64,000 bases of DNA from Symsagittifera roscoffensis (GCF_963678635.1 NC_087068.1:16002027-16066026); one strand, 5' to 3'. Positions 20,173 to 30,597 are shown, counted from the first letter of the stretch. Notes: generated from the letters alone by a model not told the origin. Numbers and translations: made by a program.

Positions 20173-21182
20173 TTTCCCCGGGGTATCTGGCTTTTCATCC
20201 CATAACGGCCGCCGCCATTGTTTTGAAAGCTTGGGCGATTTTCTCCGGGATAGGGGTTGAACAACTGTCTGGGTTGCTGTTGGGCCTCCGGTCGGGGTAG
20301 GTTCTCTGGGTGGGGAGCGGGGATAATAGAGTTAACGAACCTACCCATCATTGCGGTCATGTTCTGCATCTGGGTCAGGAGGTCGCTCTGTACACTCACC
20401 AGTTGGTCGATTCTGGGGTCCGCAGTGGGTGCTGACCGTCCCTGGTTCCCCCCTGCCTGGGTGTCACGGCCATTAGACCCATTTCCACCACGGCTGCTAT
20501 TGGCTCCTTGCTCTGGAACAGTCTCCGCCACCCTCGCCAAGTGAAGTTTCCTCCGATTCCTGGCTCTGGATGACTTGTTCACGAGTTCCAACGCCTGAGC
20601 TCGGGCTATTGCCTGCGCCAAGGTTCCCAAGTCCTCTCGCAACAATAGATCTTGCAAATCCACATCGAACAATCCGTCAATAAATTGCTCACGGTTCATA
20701 TCGTCTCTTGCCGGAGCGGCAATGTTTGCGTTCGCTACATCGCCCAAGGACCGAACTCGTCGTGAAAATTCCCTAAGCCCTTCTTTTTCACCTTGCATCA
20801 AGTTCTTGAACTCAGCTCGTGCTCCCGCCTGAGTTTGGAAAGGCATCATTCGATGGTCGAGTTCTCCCAGCATTCGACCCAGGGTTGGCTCGTCGAAACC
20901 CTCAACCTCTTCTCGGAAATGCGCCGGCATACTGGTGAATTCATCCAGTGCCCAGCCCGTCAGGCAAGTAGGTAGGACCATCCTCGCTTGTTCGTCGTCC
21001 CATCGATTCGCGTCCGCAACCCACGCGAAATGTTTCCTCCAGTCCGCCCAGTTCTGATAACTAGTGGAAGGAAACCGATCCGGTCTTATAGTTCCGAATC
21101 CAAACACACCCTGTTGCCGGTCGAGGGCGTTCGCTGCTGCCACTGCAGCCTCCGCCATGAGCTGTCTTTCTTCGTCATTCAT
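20082..21182 (-). CDS. gag: Element 1 Gag, nucleocapsid-type
   Basis: The product has 366 residues from the ATG at 21182, about 80 bases after the PBS. An α-helical capsid-like region (~30–200) contains the Ty3/gypsy-type run around NLMQGEKEGLREFSRRVRSL. A Gly/Asn/Gln-rich linker follows. One CCHC zinc knuckle (CFSCGQPGHFAKEC) lies near residues 338–351, shortly before the stop. It packages RNA and forms the particle shell. The last ~30 codons overlap pol in the −1 frame. Confidence 0.92.
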   Translation of the reverse strand: MNDEERQLMAEAAVAAANALDRQQGVFGFGTIRPDRFPSTSYQNWADWRKHFAWVADANRWDDEQARMVLPTCLTGWALDEFTSMPAHFREEVEGFDEPTLGRMLGELDHRMMPFQTQAGARAEFKNLMQGEKEGLREFSRRVRSLGDVANANIAAPARDDMNREQFIDGLFDVDLQDLLLREDLGTLAQAIARAQALELVNKSSRARNRRKLHLARVAETVPEQGANSSRGGNGSNGRDTQAGGNQGRSAPTADPRIDQLVSVQSDLLTQMQNMTAMMGRFVNSIIPAPHPENLPRPEAQQQPRQLFNPYPGENRPSFQNNGGGRYGMKSQIPRGNCFSCGQPGHFAKECPQKKSDHLNYQGPGL

Positions 21183-21260
21183 GGCTGTCGTTTGTCACTC
21201 GTTCGTTCGTTATCGTCAGAATCGCACACAAATCTTCTTGGCAACTACAATCCAGAATAG

Positions 21261-21280
21261 AGCCCACCCAGGAGCGCCAC
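21261..21280 (-). promoter_or_regulatory. Primer-binding site of element 1 (tRNA-Asn-like)
   Basis: One base inside the 5' LTR end the minus strand reads TGGCGCTCCTGGGTGGGC. Its complement, cccacccaggagcgcca, has the form of a tRNA 3' end (T-stem, acceptor strand, discriminator G, CCA). From general knowledge it closely resembles the 3' end of eukaryotic tRNA-Asn, differing by about two bases from the vertebrate form. Confidence 0.75.
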
Positions 21281-23595
21281 TGTAAACGTGTGGAATTCAC
21301 AATATCTCTAGGCCGACCTTTCACTCTACTTCGTGTCGCCGATATATGTTTCCCTTTTACACTGGGTCGGTGGGGCAACCAAGTACCAGTGCTGTTCACA
21401 ATCCCAAAAGGGTTAATTTGGTGGATAGCCGGTCTGTATCGTATTATGTTGCTCGCCCCTTTTGTGGTGCTCTTCCGGCTGTACCTCTCTCGTCAATCGA
21501 TAATCGCTCGCAACAACACTTTTCGATAATAAGAATGAATTAAGAGATAAATATAATCCAACTACAGAGTGGCCTATAATTGGCCCAGATAAAAATTATT
21601 CGTTCAATTAAGGAGAAGGGTTTGCGATTATTATTAATTAACTAACTGCCTCTAACAGTTATCAACACTTCACTAGTATCAACTTCCAGAGGTGCCTCTC
21701 TGAGTTTCACTTTCTTCTTGAGAGTACTTAGAAAAATTACCCTACCCGATAAATTAACAACTTTCGCGAAGTTGTTCCTTTAAGGTTTTTCGTAACTTTT
21801 TCTAACCAACTTGATTAGTCTCTCCTAATTTTTGTTCTCTTTTTGTCGCAAAGGTCGACCGGAACGTTCGTACCTTAAGTCTATTTACCCTTAGTTTTAG
21901 TTAGAGATGCCATCCCCTTATAAGTCTTAGCATTTACCTTTATGCCTCCTACGCAACGTTCCAGTTCATAAACTCGGCATGATCACATTAATTTAAATGC
22001 CAGGTTCCAAATGCCAATCAAAGCTATGCAAAACAAATAGCAAATGCAACTTCAACTCAATCCAAGCTATATTTACATATCAACATTACCAAGGACTTTA
22101 TTTAACTTTCCCGTAACTTTTCCCGTCTCCCACACTTAGGGTAAATTCACAAAGGACTTAATTTCCTAATTATCATAATCCAAAAATTCCCATGCATAAC
22201 CTATTCAAATTTCAACCTAATCGACCTTCAGGTTAAGCCATTCCCCCAACTAGTGTCCAATTGAGCCAAAAAAAACATCTCCCAGAAGCCAATGGAATAT
22301 CCAGTACATTTCTAATATTTATGTTAATTAATTCCCTATTCCCTCTGTCATATTGCCAAATTAATATGTGACTACTTTTCTGTGCCATTGACGCATTTCT
22401 ATTAATAGTTCATTCGCCAAGTCAAAATTTAACCCAATGTTTATTTAACTAACTCGTATTAAATCCAACAATATACCACTATACATTAAGCCAAGATATT
22501 CCATCGAATTCCAGGAAATGCCTAACTAATTTCCTATGCACGCAAATTGTCACCCAATATCAATAACATATCTCTATTAACTCCCCTGATTACGAGACAT
22601 ATGATTTGGGCTACTTTCCGGTGCTAATTTTAGGGGTTTCGGGGCTAAAATTCCAAAAGGTCAAGTAAAGGTCAACCCGGGGTCACCCGGGGTCAAGTCT
22701 CCCATAATCGGTTCGAGGTCACATGGGGTCGTACCTACCAAGTTTCATCCATATCCGACAAATACTTCTCAAGTTATCCCACTTTTAAGGTTCATTATCA
22801 CTTTTCCCGGGAAAGGTCAATTAGCACCAGAAAGGTCAACCGGGAGCTGAGACCTATAGGGGTCCTTTTTACCGGGGTGGGTTATACTACACATATAAGC
22901 CATGAAATCGATATGCCCTCGCGCATTATTTTTCGCAAATAGCCCATTAACACCTAAAAGGGGTGATATTCCCAAGTGCTAATAGCCCGTGCCATTGTCA
23001 CCCAGTAGGGTCATCATCCTAATATACGATAGACCATGTCACTATCTACCATCCCTCCAAGTTTCAGCTCCCTAGGGTCATTGGGGGTCGAGAAGTAGCC
23101 TCCGGGAGTCGTGTGGGGGTTTGTTTGTTTAGGGCATAAATCGGGCCGGGGTGACCTTGGGGATCTGGAATTCCAAACTTAAGCTTCCCTCATCCAGGGC
23201 TACCACATATTTAAAAATGAGCTCAATCGGATCATTAGTTAAGGGTTTCCGGTGGGGCCATTTGCACTTCCGGGAACCGTTATCACTCGGCCCCAGGGGG
23301 TCAAGCGGGTCCGGCGCTTTGCATGCCCGGGTCAAATCATCTCTAGTATCACTCCATTAAATTTCATAAAGTTCGCCCTTATAGTTCCCGAGTTGGGGGG
23401 GGGGGGGGGGGGTTGGCGGGAGCTATTGCATTCACTATTTTCACTAAAGAGGGCGATTAATCCCACGAACTTAATTAAACACGAGTTTAATTCAATCTTA
23501 ACTTAACTATTTCATTATTTACCAATCAGTCATTCGGTAGCGTTCTAAACGGTTTCTTCATCTTATTACATATTATTCGATTTATCATCTTTATC

Positions 23596-24555
23596 ATGGA
23601 TTTTGAATTATATACCCAAATATCCCAATATCTCCACGCTACCCCGAAAGAACGACGGAAAATACCCCCCGGCCTTGCCCGAAACAAAAGAACCGCCTTC
23701 TGCCTTAGAGCGAAGAAGTATTCCCTCGTGGATGGATACCTACGCCGAGATGGGAAAATCGTTCTCCACAAGCTTAACGTCACCCCCGTGTTACGTAATT
23801 TACATAGGTCAACCTTAAGTCATCGGGGGAACTCTAACGATCTACACCAAGAAGCGCGATCGCAGTATTTCATAGAGGGAGACCTCCGTGATGTCTGTCG
23901 AAATGTCTGTTTCGAGGGCATTAAATGTATTGAAGCCCGGATGATCCTATCTGACGAGGTTCCTATGCGACATTTATCGTCCAAGACTCGCGAACGAATA
24001 TGCCGGACGATTATGACGCCGGTGAAGAAAGCAAAGGGAAATCGATCGCATAAACCTCGTGTCCCTGTCTTCGTTGCCGGGAAAGAACCTATCGCCACCC
24101 AAGACTGCGATAGTGCCAACGTCAACACGCACGAACCCATTACGATCGAAGGCGCTTGCACTCTTTCTTCTTGTTTATTGGATTGCCTACATTACCTTAT
24201 TACCGGGAGAAAAGTACAGTCGTACCGCTTGCAACGGACCTTAGAGGATCAGCAATTGCGTGAACGAGGACGTTTGGATTCGTTCTATTATCCTTTTCAC
24301 GATCCCAATGCGACGTTACTATCACGTGGGGTCATTGATTCCGACATGCACCTGCTCGCCGAAATGTTCGGGGTAAATATATACGAGTACCGGACCGACC
24401 TAAGTCCCCCGAAATGGAATTACGTCGCGGGGAATAAACACGGTCAAAACGGATCGGAAGCTATTTACCTCCAGTATTGGCAGCAACATGAGGGGCCCCA
24501 CAAAGGGGAAGGGCATGTCGCAATTATTACCGGAATGCATCCAAAACCTACATAG
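23596..24555 (+). CDS. LTR ORF A (5' LTR copy): HHCC-like zinc finger + OTU-like domain
   Basis: This is the second copy of the 319-residue protein. It differs from the 3' LTR copy at three residues (Leu17→Pro, Leu258→Phe... and His261→Asn within LGVHIYEY/FGVNIYEY). The candidate zinc ligands (H70, H76, C105, C111) and the putative OTU residues C188 and H307 are retained. Because both LTRs are copied from one template at integration, these changes arose after insertion or are sequencing differences. Confidence 0.7.
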   Translation: MDFELYTQISQYLHATPKERRKIPPGLARNKRTAFCLRAKKYSLVDGYLRRDGKIVLHKLNVTPVLRNLHRSTLSHRGNSNDLHQEARSQYFIEGDLRDVCRNVCFEGIKCIEARMILSDEVPMRHLSSKTRERICRTIMTPVKKAKGNRSHKPRVPVFVAGKEPIATQDCDSANVNTHEPITIEGACTLSSCLLDCLHYLITGRKVQSYRLQRTLEDQQLRERGRLDSFYYPFHDPNATLLSRGVIDSDMHLLAEMFGVNIYEYRTDLSPPKWNYVAGNKHGQNGSEAIYLQYWQQHEGPHKGEGHVAIITGMHPKPT

Positions 24556-24923
24556 TTTTATTCAAAATCCCCTTTTACTTGAACTTTTCTTATTATTTCA
24601 AATATCTTCATCATTCTCATCTTGGTATTTAATTTCGACCATTTTGGGTCCCTATTATGCACATGCTTCGATTCGTTCGTCTCCGACAAATATTTACTGC
24701 AAATATTTGCTGGATTATAGGACGTTCGATTTTGGGCTGTGCGCATCATTCCTATTTCATATCTACTACATTCAAGTTACTTTTAAACGTGAGTAATTTT
24801 TGGTATAAACTTTCAATAATTTGTTTTGAATATTTTGTAACCTGTTCTTTTAGCCAAACTTTTCATTTAACTCATAAAAAGTCCCATTTTGTCCTATTTA
24901 GAGCCGAATTTCCCGTAAAACAC

Positions 24924-25298
24924 ATGGCCACCCAATCTCATTTCGTCTGGGCCCTTCAGTTTGAGGAGGGGGAGAACGCTACCCCCTTCTTTTGGGGCAG
25001 GAACCAGCCCACAGAACTCCCCTTGCGAATAAAGCTAATGAAAGTGGCCGCATACCTCGGCACACACCGCCACATCTCTGACATCACTATCGTCTACTTC
25101 AAGTATGGAGTAGAGTGCGAGATGACCGTACCGATGAATTCAACGGAGGCGTTGTGGCTCGCAAATCAATTGAGAGATTATGGGGGAAAACTTCCGGCCG
25201 AGCAAAATGAACTGGCCAGGGACATTGGCGAAGTCCTGTCCCTGGTTTCGATTTCTCACTTCGGGCCAAATACCGCTTTTTTTAAAACCCCTAATTGA
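24924..25298 (+). CDS. LTR ORF B (5' LTR copy), unknown
   Basis: This is identical in protein sequence to the copy in the 3' LTR (124 residues from MATQSHFVWA). It is preceded by the same putative intron (donor GTGAGT near 24786). Function is unknown. Confidence 0.6.
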   Translation: MATQSHFVWALQFEEGENATPFFWGRNQPTELPLRIKLMKVAAYLGTHRHISDITIVYFKYGVECEMTVPMNSTEALWLANQLRDYGGKLPAEQNELARDIGEVLSLVSISHFGPNTAFFKTPN

Positions 25299-25411
25299 TA
25301 CGTATATATCATCATGCCTGTAACTTATAACTAATAATCCGGATATCAATTCAAGTATCTATCTGCGTTTTCCGGCTATATGAGATCATAGAATTACATA
25401 TTCTACAATTT

Positions 25412-25446
25412 CACTACATGCGCATTATTTTTTCTCGCATGTAGTG
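25412..25446. repeat. 11-bp perfect hairpin at the insertion site of element 1
   Basis: cactacatgcg (25412–25422) pairs with cgcatgtagtg (25436–25446) around a 13-base AT-rich loop. It begins on the last base of the element's target duplication. Confidence 0.6.
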
Positions 25447-26365
25447 TCATTGTTGAGATAAAAATTACCTTTTCTTCCTTCTCTAATGTCGGAGATTCAT
25501 TAAAAGTTGGTTTCTATATAGCAAACTGAAAATAAATTTTCTATCCTCTTTCTTTTTATTTTGTTTTGCTCAGTAAGTGGACTTACTCGCAGTCTGCTTT
25601 TTATTCCGATATTAGTTTGCTGTAAATGCCGTTAAAAACATTTTAATCAAAATAATTGAACAAGATTTTAGACACGATGTTTACTTTAAGTAAACAGTAT
25701 TGTGGACCATTTCAAAAAGAAAGGATTTTTGAATGTGAAAACTGCAAAATCAGCTCAGTTTTACCTTTAACAGCCCAGTTGAACCCGTTATAAAATTTGT
25801 TGAAAAGTCCTATTCAGCAGTACTTTTTGGAACAAGAAAGTGTAGTTTTTTTCGAACTTGATTGTTGACTAATTCAGTAAGAATAATGACATCTGAACCC
25901 CATCTTCACTGTTTCATAGTGACGATCATTGGCGGAACCTACAACTCACTTAATGAGATGCGCTCTTCAAATGTACAGCATATTAATTCGTCGAAGTTAG
26001 TCGATCGAAAAGTGGATAAGGTTGTGATAGTAATGAGTTGGTGCTAGTACTGAGTTCACTATTTATCATTAACATAACAAAATGTTCTATTTTTGTTGCA
26101 TGTTGCTCCTCGGCATAGTCAATAATGACTAGAAGAAAGTATAATTTGACTATTATTGTTTTAGATTGACCAATAGGAAATTATTTTAATGTGCTTCTTC
26201 CAATGTACCAAGGATTCATTCCCCAACAGTTCAGTATTAGTTAATCCGTTGACCCTGGGGTAACATTCAACAGAGTACATAGCTACGGTAGTTTAAGTTT
26301 CAATTCGTGCGGATGGTCTTTATTTCCCGCCTTTGCTACTAATCCTTCAACAAAAAACATACACG
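25447..26365 (+). other. Spacer between elements with one coding-like fragment
   Basis: Most of it is AT-rich and uninformative. Around 25915–26046 (+) an open frame reads VTIIGGTYNSLNEMRSSN... and resembles a fragment on the other side of element 2 (41359–41565), sharing VT--GG-YNS--E-R...NS-K--DRK. It may be an exon relic of a duplicated host gene. Confidence 0.35.
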
Positions 26366-26370
26366 GTCAC

Positions 26371-26758
26371 TGTTATATAGCGTGTCTTGCTATGATAATT
26401 AATGATTAGAAATGAGGAATTTTGTTTGAGAGTAATAAAGGGATGCGCGGTCTAGGCTCTACATCTTCGACTCAGGGATGTGCTTCGTGATGTCTACCTC
26501 CTTCTCAGCTGAGTCTAAGCTGTTTGATTTATAAGAATGAGGATTAATCTTTTAATTACTATTTTTGAGCTGTTTTACTGTAATGGCTCTCTCTCAATTA
26601 ATGATTCAATTACTTTCTCATTGATTGTTTGCATTAAGTAAATATGAGTTTAACACTTTGTCATTGACATATAATGGCATTGATATTTAAGTCTAATTCG
26701 CACCAATTATGGTAATTAATAATGAGTAACTAACATAGGCGTGAAGCGCTATGTGACA
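26371..26758 (-). repeat. 3' LTR of element 2 (388 bp)
   Basis: It starts TGTTATATAG and ends TGTGACA, a TG...CA LTR about 99% identical to 40746–41133. Confidence 0.95.
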
Positions 26759-27178
26759 CTTACACACCTGTTGATTGTTCCCTGGCGGCTAATAACCAAG
26801 GGAGAACTTGAGTTAGCACGCACCGGGTGTAATATAGCACTGCTTTAATTAGATTCGTAATATGCGTAGAGGTGCAATTGATTTGTACTTTTCAATATAA
26901 AGGCTAAAGTTATAGGTCATTGATTTACACAAATTATTATTAAACTCTGAACTAAATTTAAGTACATTCAACATGTTGAACACAGTTATAGCAGGACTCA
27001 AATATACGCAAATGCATGCCCCTAACTGCTCAGAATATATACATGGTGAAAAGGATTTAGGTTTAAACAGGACAATTTAAGTCTCTGATGAGACAATCCG
27101 ATTTCAAAGTTATTTTGGCCACGTAGTCAGTCTTATAGGTGATTTATGAATGTGAGTTCAATGAATGCCAGTAACTGG
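26759..27178. other. 3' untranslated region and PPT region of element 2
   Basis: On the minus strand, aacaggtgtgtaag abuts the LTR and is the best candidate polypurine tract, though weak. The rest is non-coding. Confidence 0.4.
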
Positions 27179-29611
27179 TCAAATTTGGCTTAAGCTCTCC
27201 TCTCTTCCTTTTTCGTTAAAGCTCGTTTCGTTCAAGACAACCTGTGATTCTTGTGTTCTGCTTATGTTACCCATTGAGGAGCAGGCTGAGGTTAGTCTTG
27301 ATCGGTTGGTTGGCGTTTGATAGGCATTCAGTTCTGCTTGTGTTAGTACCATGTATTTCTCACGAAGCTTGGACCCATCCTTTTGGAAGGCCTTCCTGTC
27401 AGATGCTGCTACTGAGAGCACCGGTCGAAGTGCGATGGTTCCATCCTGCCCTTTCAGAAACTTCGGAGTCAATCTTCTGAAGATGGCAAACCGGTGGTAG
27501 AGGTACATGATGAGTGCATGCAAGACAAGATTCCCCAAAAAGACTATTGCTGTCAATGTAAGGGAAAGCCGTAATGGTACATACTGTTCCATTTTATCCA
27601 CTAGGGTGGGTTTCAGCAATCTCATGTGATGGGCGATCGGCTTTGCGATGTCATTTAGCTGGTCTGTTTTTGTCAGGCGAGGGCTGTCTATCAGTTTCGC
27701 TTTTACTTCCCGCAGTAACTTAACTCCGGCATCCGTTTTTGATTCATAATACGGGAGTTCTGTTAAGTCTGGCAATTCTGAAAGAAGATGCGACAAGGGG
27801 TCCGGCAAGTTCACGGTAATCCGTTTTGCTGGAATTTTGTCACAGCTAGCGAGGTCCGGCCTAATTTTTATGAATTTGCTGATCAACTGAGTCCCACAGT
27901 CTAATGTTATCAGACAAATATTACAGCCTGCATGATCTTCCCGTTTGGGGGTGTTCAGCTCTTCAAGGCTGTACTCTCGTAGGGAAAATGACGCACTGGC
28001 TGATGTGATGAGCCAAATCCCGTAGCCCAAATTCGTAGCTTTCTCCGGCGTAGGGAGAAGTATCTTTTCCGTTTCGCACACTTGCAATGCCGTCATGATT
28101 GAGTGGAAATATAGTGTGGCTAGGCATGACGACTGGCCAAGATAAGTCTCCATACTTTGATGGCAGATCCGGTATGTTGAGCTTCCCAAACAATTGGCGT
28201 ACTGTTTTTCTGTCAGAACTGTTGTTTCCATAGAGTCCTCTGAGATTGCCAGATATGATCCTTCAGTAACCCATTTGATGGCTTCGGTTGGGTCACCTTG
28301 TGGCATAGGTATCACATGGGCCCGGTAGATCTGGAAGGCTGTTTGACTCGATGCGTACGGTATTGCCAAGTTGAGCAGAAGTCCTTCCTCAATTGTTGTG
28401 ACATCGCGAAGCAGTTTCGCGTCATAATATGAGTGGATATCGCTTGGCGGTATCGCAAGTGTCAATCGGTGGTTCTCCTCCTTTTGGCTTTTGTATACTG
28501 CGTCTATGATCGCCAACAGGGATTCTCGCGGTACCAGAGACATCGGTAGTCGTTGGTCCAGCAGAGTTGGTATCGAGTTTAAGACATTTGTCTTAAAGGC
28601 ATAAAGTGCGGCATTATAGCTTGTTATATCTGCGTAGACAACGTTTAGTAGTGATGCTGCTGTGTCGAAGTTGAAATTTATCTGTTGGTTCGAGAACAAT
28701 GTTTGTGTGCAGTCACGCAAGATATGGAAATTGCCTTGAATTGTTGCAAACTGTTCTTCGAGTATTTTCCAATTTCGGTTTTGATTTTCGATGGTTTGTT
28801 GTTGAATTGCTCGGATTTCAGACAACTCATTCGAAATCGCAAAGAACTTTTCGTTGCTCGATGTTTCGATTTCTGACACATAGTCCGTAAGTGCCATTGA
28901 GTATTGTTCCAAGCTCTCAATGTTTTTGGCATTTGCTTGAGCCTGGTCCTGGCACGATCCGAAAATTACCATAAGTCCACATCCTTTTGAATTTCCCATC
29001 ATTATACCAGAGCCAAACAGACCAATTCCGGCGATGGCCGCTGCCGCAATTAGTGGAGCTCCCCTGCGGGTACGTGTTGAGTCTAGTGGGTTTTTGTTGA
29101 GGAAGCGGGAAGTGTCAGTTCTAATGGCTTGGGCTTCTTGCTTTGCTGCTGCAGCCTTATCCTCGATCATGTCCAGGAGCCAGTCAAGGTTGAATGGGTC
29201 TGTAGTTGAATTAAAGTTCGTGGAAAAATCCAGAGGGCACTCTATAGAGGGTGTTCGCCATTTCTTCGAAAGTTTGTTGAGGTAATACCTCATTGTTGTC
29301 TTCATCGTGAAATTGTACTTTGGGAAAGGAAGTAGGAACTGGACATTTACGAACTTTTCTGCCAGGATGATCTTACTTTCTTTGTGGAAGATTATCCCAG
29401 ATGAAAGAACATCGTCGTAGGATGCCAAAGTACGGCCTATTTGTAGGACGAGAAGCAATAGTAGCATTGTCCCTTCGTGGTTTAGAGTAATGTTCCTGGT
29501 TAAAAACTGTGGCTTCGTGTTTTGGGTGGGCGTTGTGGTATTTATTTCTACGGTATAAACAGGATGTTTGTTGTTTAGCCAAGTTTGGTGATTTTGATAT
29601 TTCGGTGGCAT
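27179..29611 (-). CDS. env: Element 2 Env, fusion glycoprotein
   Basis: The frame has 810 codons. The likely start is Met49, which begins a clean signal peptide (MLLLLLVLQIGRTLAS). A furin-type site RTRR at 180–183 is followed by a textbook hydrophobic Ala/Gly/Ile fusion peptide (~184–206). A coiled-coil-rich middle, conserved Cys pairs and a transmembrane helix near residue 700 (LTAIVFLGNLVLHALIMYLY) follow, then a ~90-residue tail. Env of element 1 shows the same order and shared motifs, so both are of the F-protein/errantivirus type. It is intact while pol is not. Confidence 0.9.
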   Translation of the reverse strand: MPPKYQNHQTWLNNKHPVYTVEINTTTPTQNTKPQFLTRNITLNHEGTMLLLLLVLQIGRTLASYDDVLSSGIIFHKESKIILAEKFVNVQFLLPFPKYNFTMKTTMRYYLNKLSKKWRTPSIECPLDFSTNFNSTTDPFNLDWLLDMIEDKAAAAKQEAQAIRTDTSRFLNKNPLDSTRTRRGAPLIAAAAIAGIGLFGSGIMMGNSKGCGLMVIFGSCQDQAQANAKNIESLEQYSMALTDYVSEIETSSNEKFFAISNELSEIRAIQQQTIENQNRNWKILEEQFATIQGNFHILRDCTQTLFSNQQINFNFDTAASLLNVVYADITSYNAALYAFKTNVLNSIPTLLDQRLPMSLVPRESLLAIIDAVYKSQKEENHRLTLAIPPSDIHSYYDAKLLRDVTTIEEGLLLNLAIPYASSQTAFQIYRAHVIPMPQGDPTEAIKWVTEGSYLAISEDSMETTVLTEKQYANCLGSSTYRICHQSMETYLGQSSCLATLYFHSIMTALQVCETEKILLPTPEKATNLGYGIWLITSASASFSLREYSLEELNTPKREDHAGCNICLITLDCGTQLISKFIKIRPDLASCDKIPAKRITVNLPDPLSHLLSELPDLTELPYYESKTDAGVKLLREVKAKLIDSPRLTKTDQLNDIAKPIAHHMRLLKPTLVDKMEQYVPLRLSLTLTAIVFLGNLVLHALIMYLYHRFAIFRRLTPKFLKGQDGTIALRPVLSVAASDRKAFQKDGSKLREKYMVLTQAELNAYQTPTNRSRLTSACSSMGNISRTQESQVVLNETSFNEKGREESLSQI

Positions 29612-29902
29612 TTACTTCCAATCATTGAGTTCGTATTCAGGTTGTGTTGGTTTATTTAACACAAATAAGCTTAGTCACTTGTTCCATTCGGGTCACTCTG
29701 TATCATTCTCATTGTTGTAAGTCAGCTCAAATACATTCCATGGGTATGATACGGACTCAGCAAATGTTCATCAAGAGGTCGACAAATTGTTGACTTTTGC
29801 CAATTTTATCTTGTCACTGCACTTAATTTGGCTCACGCTCAAGTTGTATTCCGTATTGCAGTCAATTTTAGTTGAATCACTGACTATTAATTTAATCCCA
29901 GA

Positions 29903-30277
29903 ATGTTCATCCGAGTAATTGAGATTCCATATGTACCCGTTCTAAAGTGGCGAATGTCCCCAGTGAGTCAACTGTTGGTGGTGGCGAGTCTGGCTGATAC
30001 GGCGGGTCACTGTAGCGTCCACAAGGTTGCCGTTCGGACAGACAAATTTGGTTGCATTTCGGTACCACCTCGGGGGATCATTTGTCAGGGATTACTGCTG
30101 CCCAAGCTGAGGGCCTATGTGTCAGAGTTGGACGGCCCCGTGGTCATGGTGCAGCTGACGGAGGCAATTTCGGTGATTGAGATCTCCTTCACCGCAAAAG
30201 ATGCTGACGTCAGGCTGTGGTGTCCCGGGGAGGAGCATGAAAAGTCCCTTTGTGGGAACAAAGACGAGAGTATTTAA
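29903..30277 (+). CDS. Cargo ORF, 124 residues, unknown
   Basis: The ATG-started frame runs opposite to the element. MSPVSQLLVVASLADTAG near residue 18 could be a weak signal peptide, and five Cys residues follow (e.g. HCSVHK, FGCIS, IICQG, LWCPG, SLCG). It could be an extracellular module and may be spliced to the membrane ORF at 30698–30958, but no junction is convincing. I recognise no family. Confidence 0.4.
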   Translation: MFIRVIEIPYVPVLKWRMSPVSQLLVVASLADTAGHCSVHKVAVRTDKFGCISVPPRGIICQGLLLPKLRAYVSELDGPVVMVQLTEAISVIEISFTAKDADVRLWCPGEEHEKSLCGNKDESI

Positions 30278-30396
30278 ACTCAAAACTTGAAACTTCCTGT
30301 AGTTTGTATTATCGTTGTTGTATATATTTCTCGTTTTCAATTTATTCTTCATATTGTCTCGCAAGTTTTCTTGAAGCAATTGAGCTGCTGTCTATA

Positions 30397-30597
30397 AAAA
30401 GGCCATAAGCAAGTGCCAGGAGCAACTCTCACTTTTTCGAATGTAAAAGGCCATAAGCAAGTGCCAGAAGCAACTCTCACTTTTTCGAAAGTAAAAGGCC
30501 ATAAGCAAGTGCCAGAGCAACTCTCACTTTTTCGGAAGTAAAAGGCCATAAGCAAGTGCCAGAAGCAACTCTCGTTTTTTCGAATGTAAAAGGCCTG
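30397..30597. repeat. ~48-bp tandem repeat, four copies
   Basis: The unit contains aaggccataagcaagtgcca, then gcaactctcactttttcga. It lies inside element 2 between two cargo ORFs. The minus-strand ORF across it is repetitive and unlikely to be real. Confidence 0.85.

Larger units (their letters stand above)
8611..25407 (-). mobile_element. Element 1: complete env-bearing Ty3/gypsy retroelement, 16,797 bp
   Basis: Reading on the minus strand, the order is 5' LTR (25407–21281), PBS, gag (21182), pol by −1 frameshift, env (15516), PPT, 3' LTR (12737–8611). All three main ORFs are open. The two 4127-bp LTRs differ by only about three substitutions and two 1-base indels, so the insertion is recent. 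Domain order in pol (PR–RT–RNase H–IN) and a separate membrane-fusion env make it errantivirus-like. The exceptional features are the very large LTRs and the two ORFs inside each LTR on the opposite strand. It may be transposition-competent, and env suggests possible infectious transfer, but neither is shown. Confidence 0.95.
21281..25407 (-). repeat. 5' LTR of element 1 (4127 bp)
   Basis: This is a near-identical partner of 8611–12737. Differences seen are a T/C in ORF A codon 17, two substitutions near ORF A codons 258–261, one extra G in the poly-G run and a 1-base change in length near 24729. Transcription of the element should start inside this LTR on the minus strand. Confidence 0.95.
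8606..25412. repeat. 5-bp target-site duplication of element 1 (ATTTC)
   Basis: ATTTC at 8606–8610 is repeated at 25408–25412, exactly outside the TG...CA ends of the two LTRs. This shows that the 16.8-kb block is a single integration event. Confidence 0.9.

Noticed and set aside
13215-21285. Plus-strand ORFs of 60–167 codons across gag, pol and env of element 1
   Set aside because: They are shadows of long GC-richer minus-strand genes and show no motifs.
8611-25407. Two 4.1-kb direct repeats read as a segmental duplication
   Set aside because: TG...CA ends, an exact 5-bp target duplication, adjacent PBS and PPT, and gag-pol-env between them show that they are LTRs.
30397-30597. CRISPR-like array
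   Set aside because: Repeats are contiguous without unique spacers, and the sequence is animal DNA.
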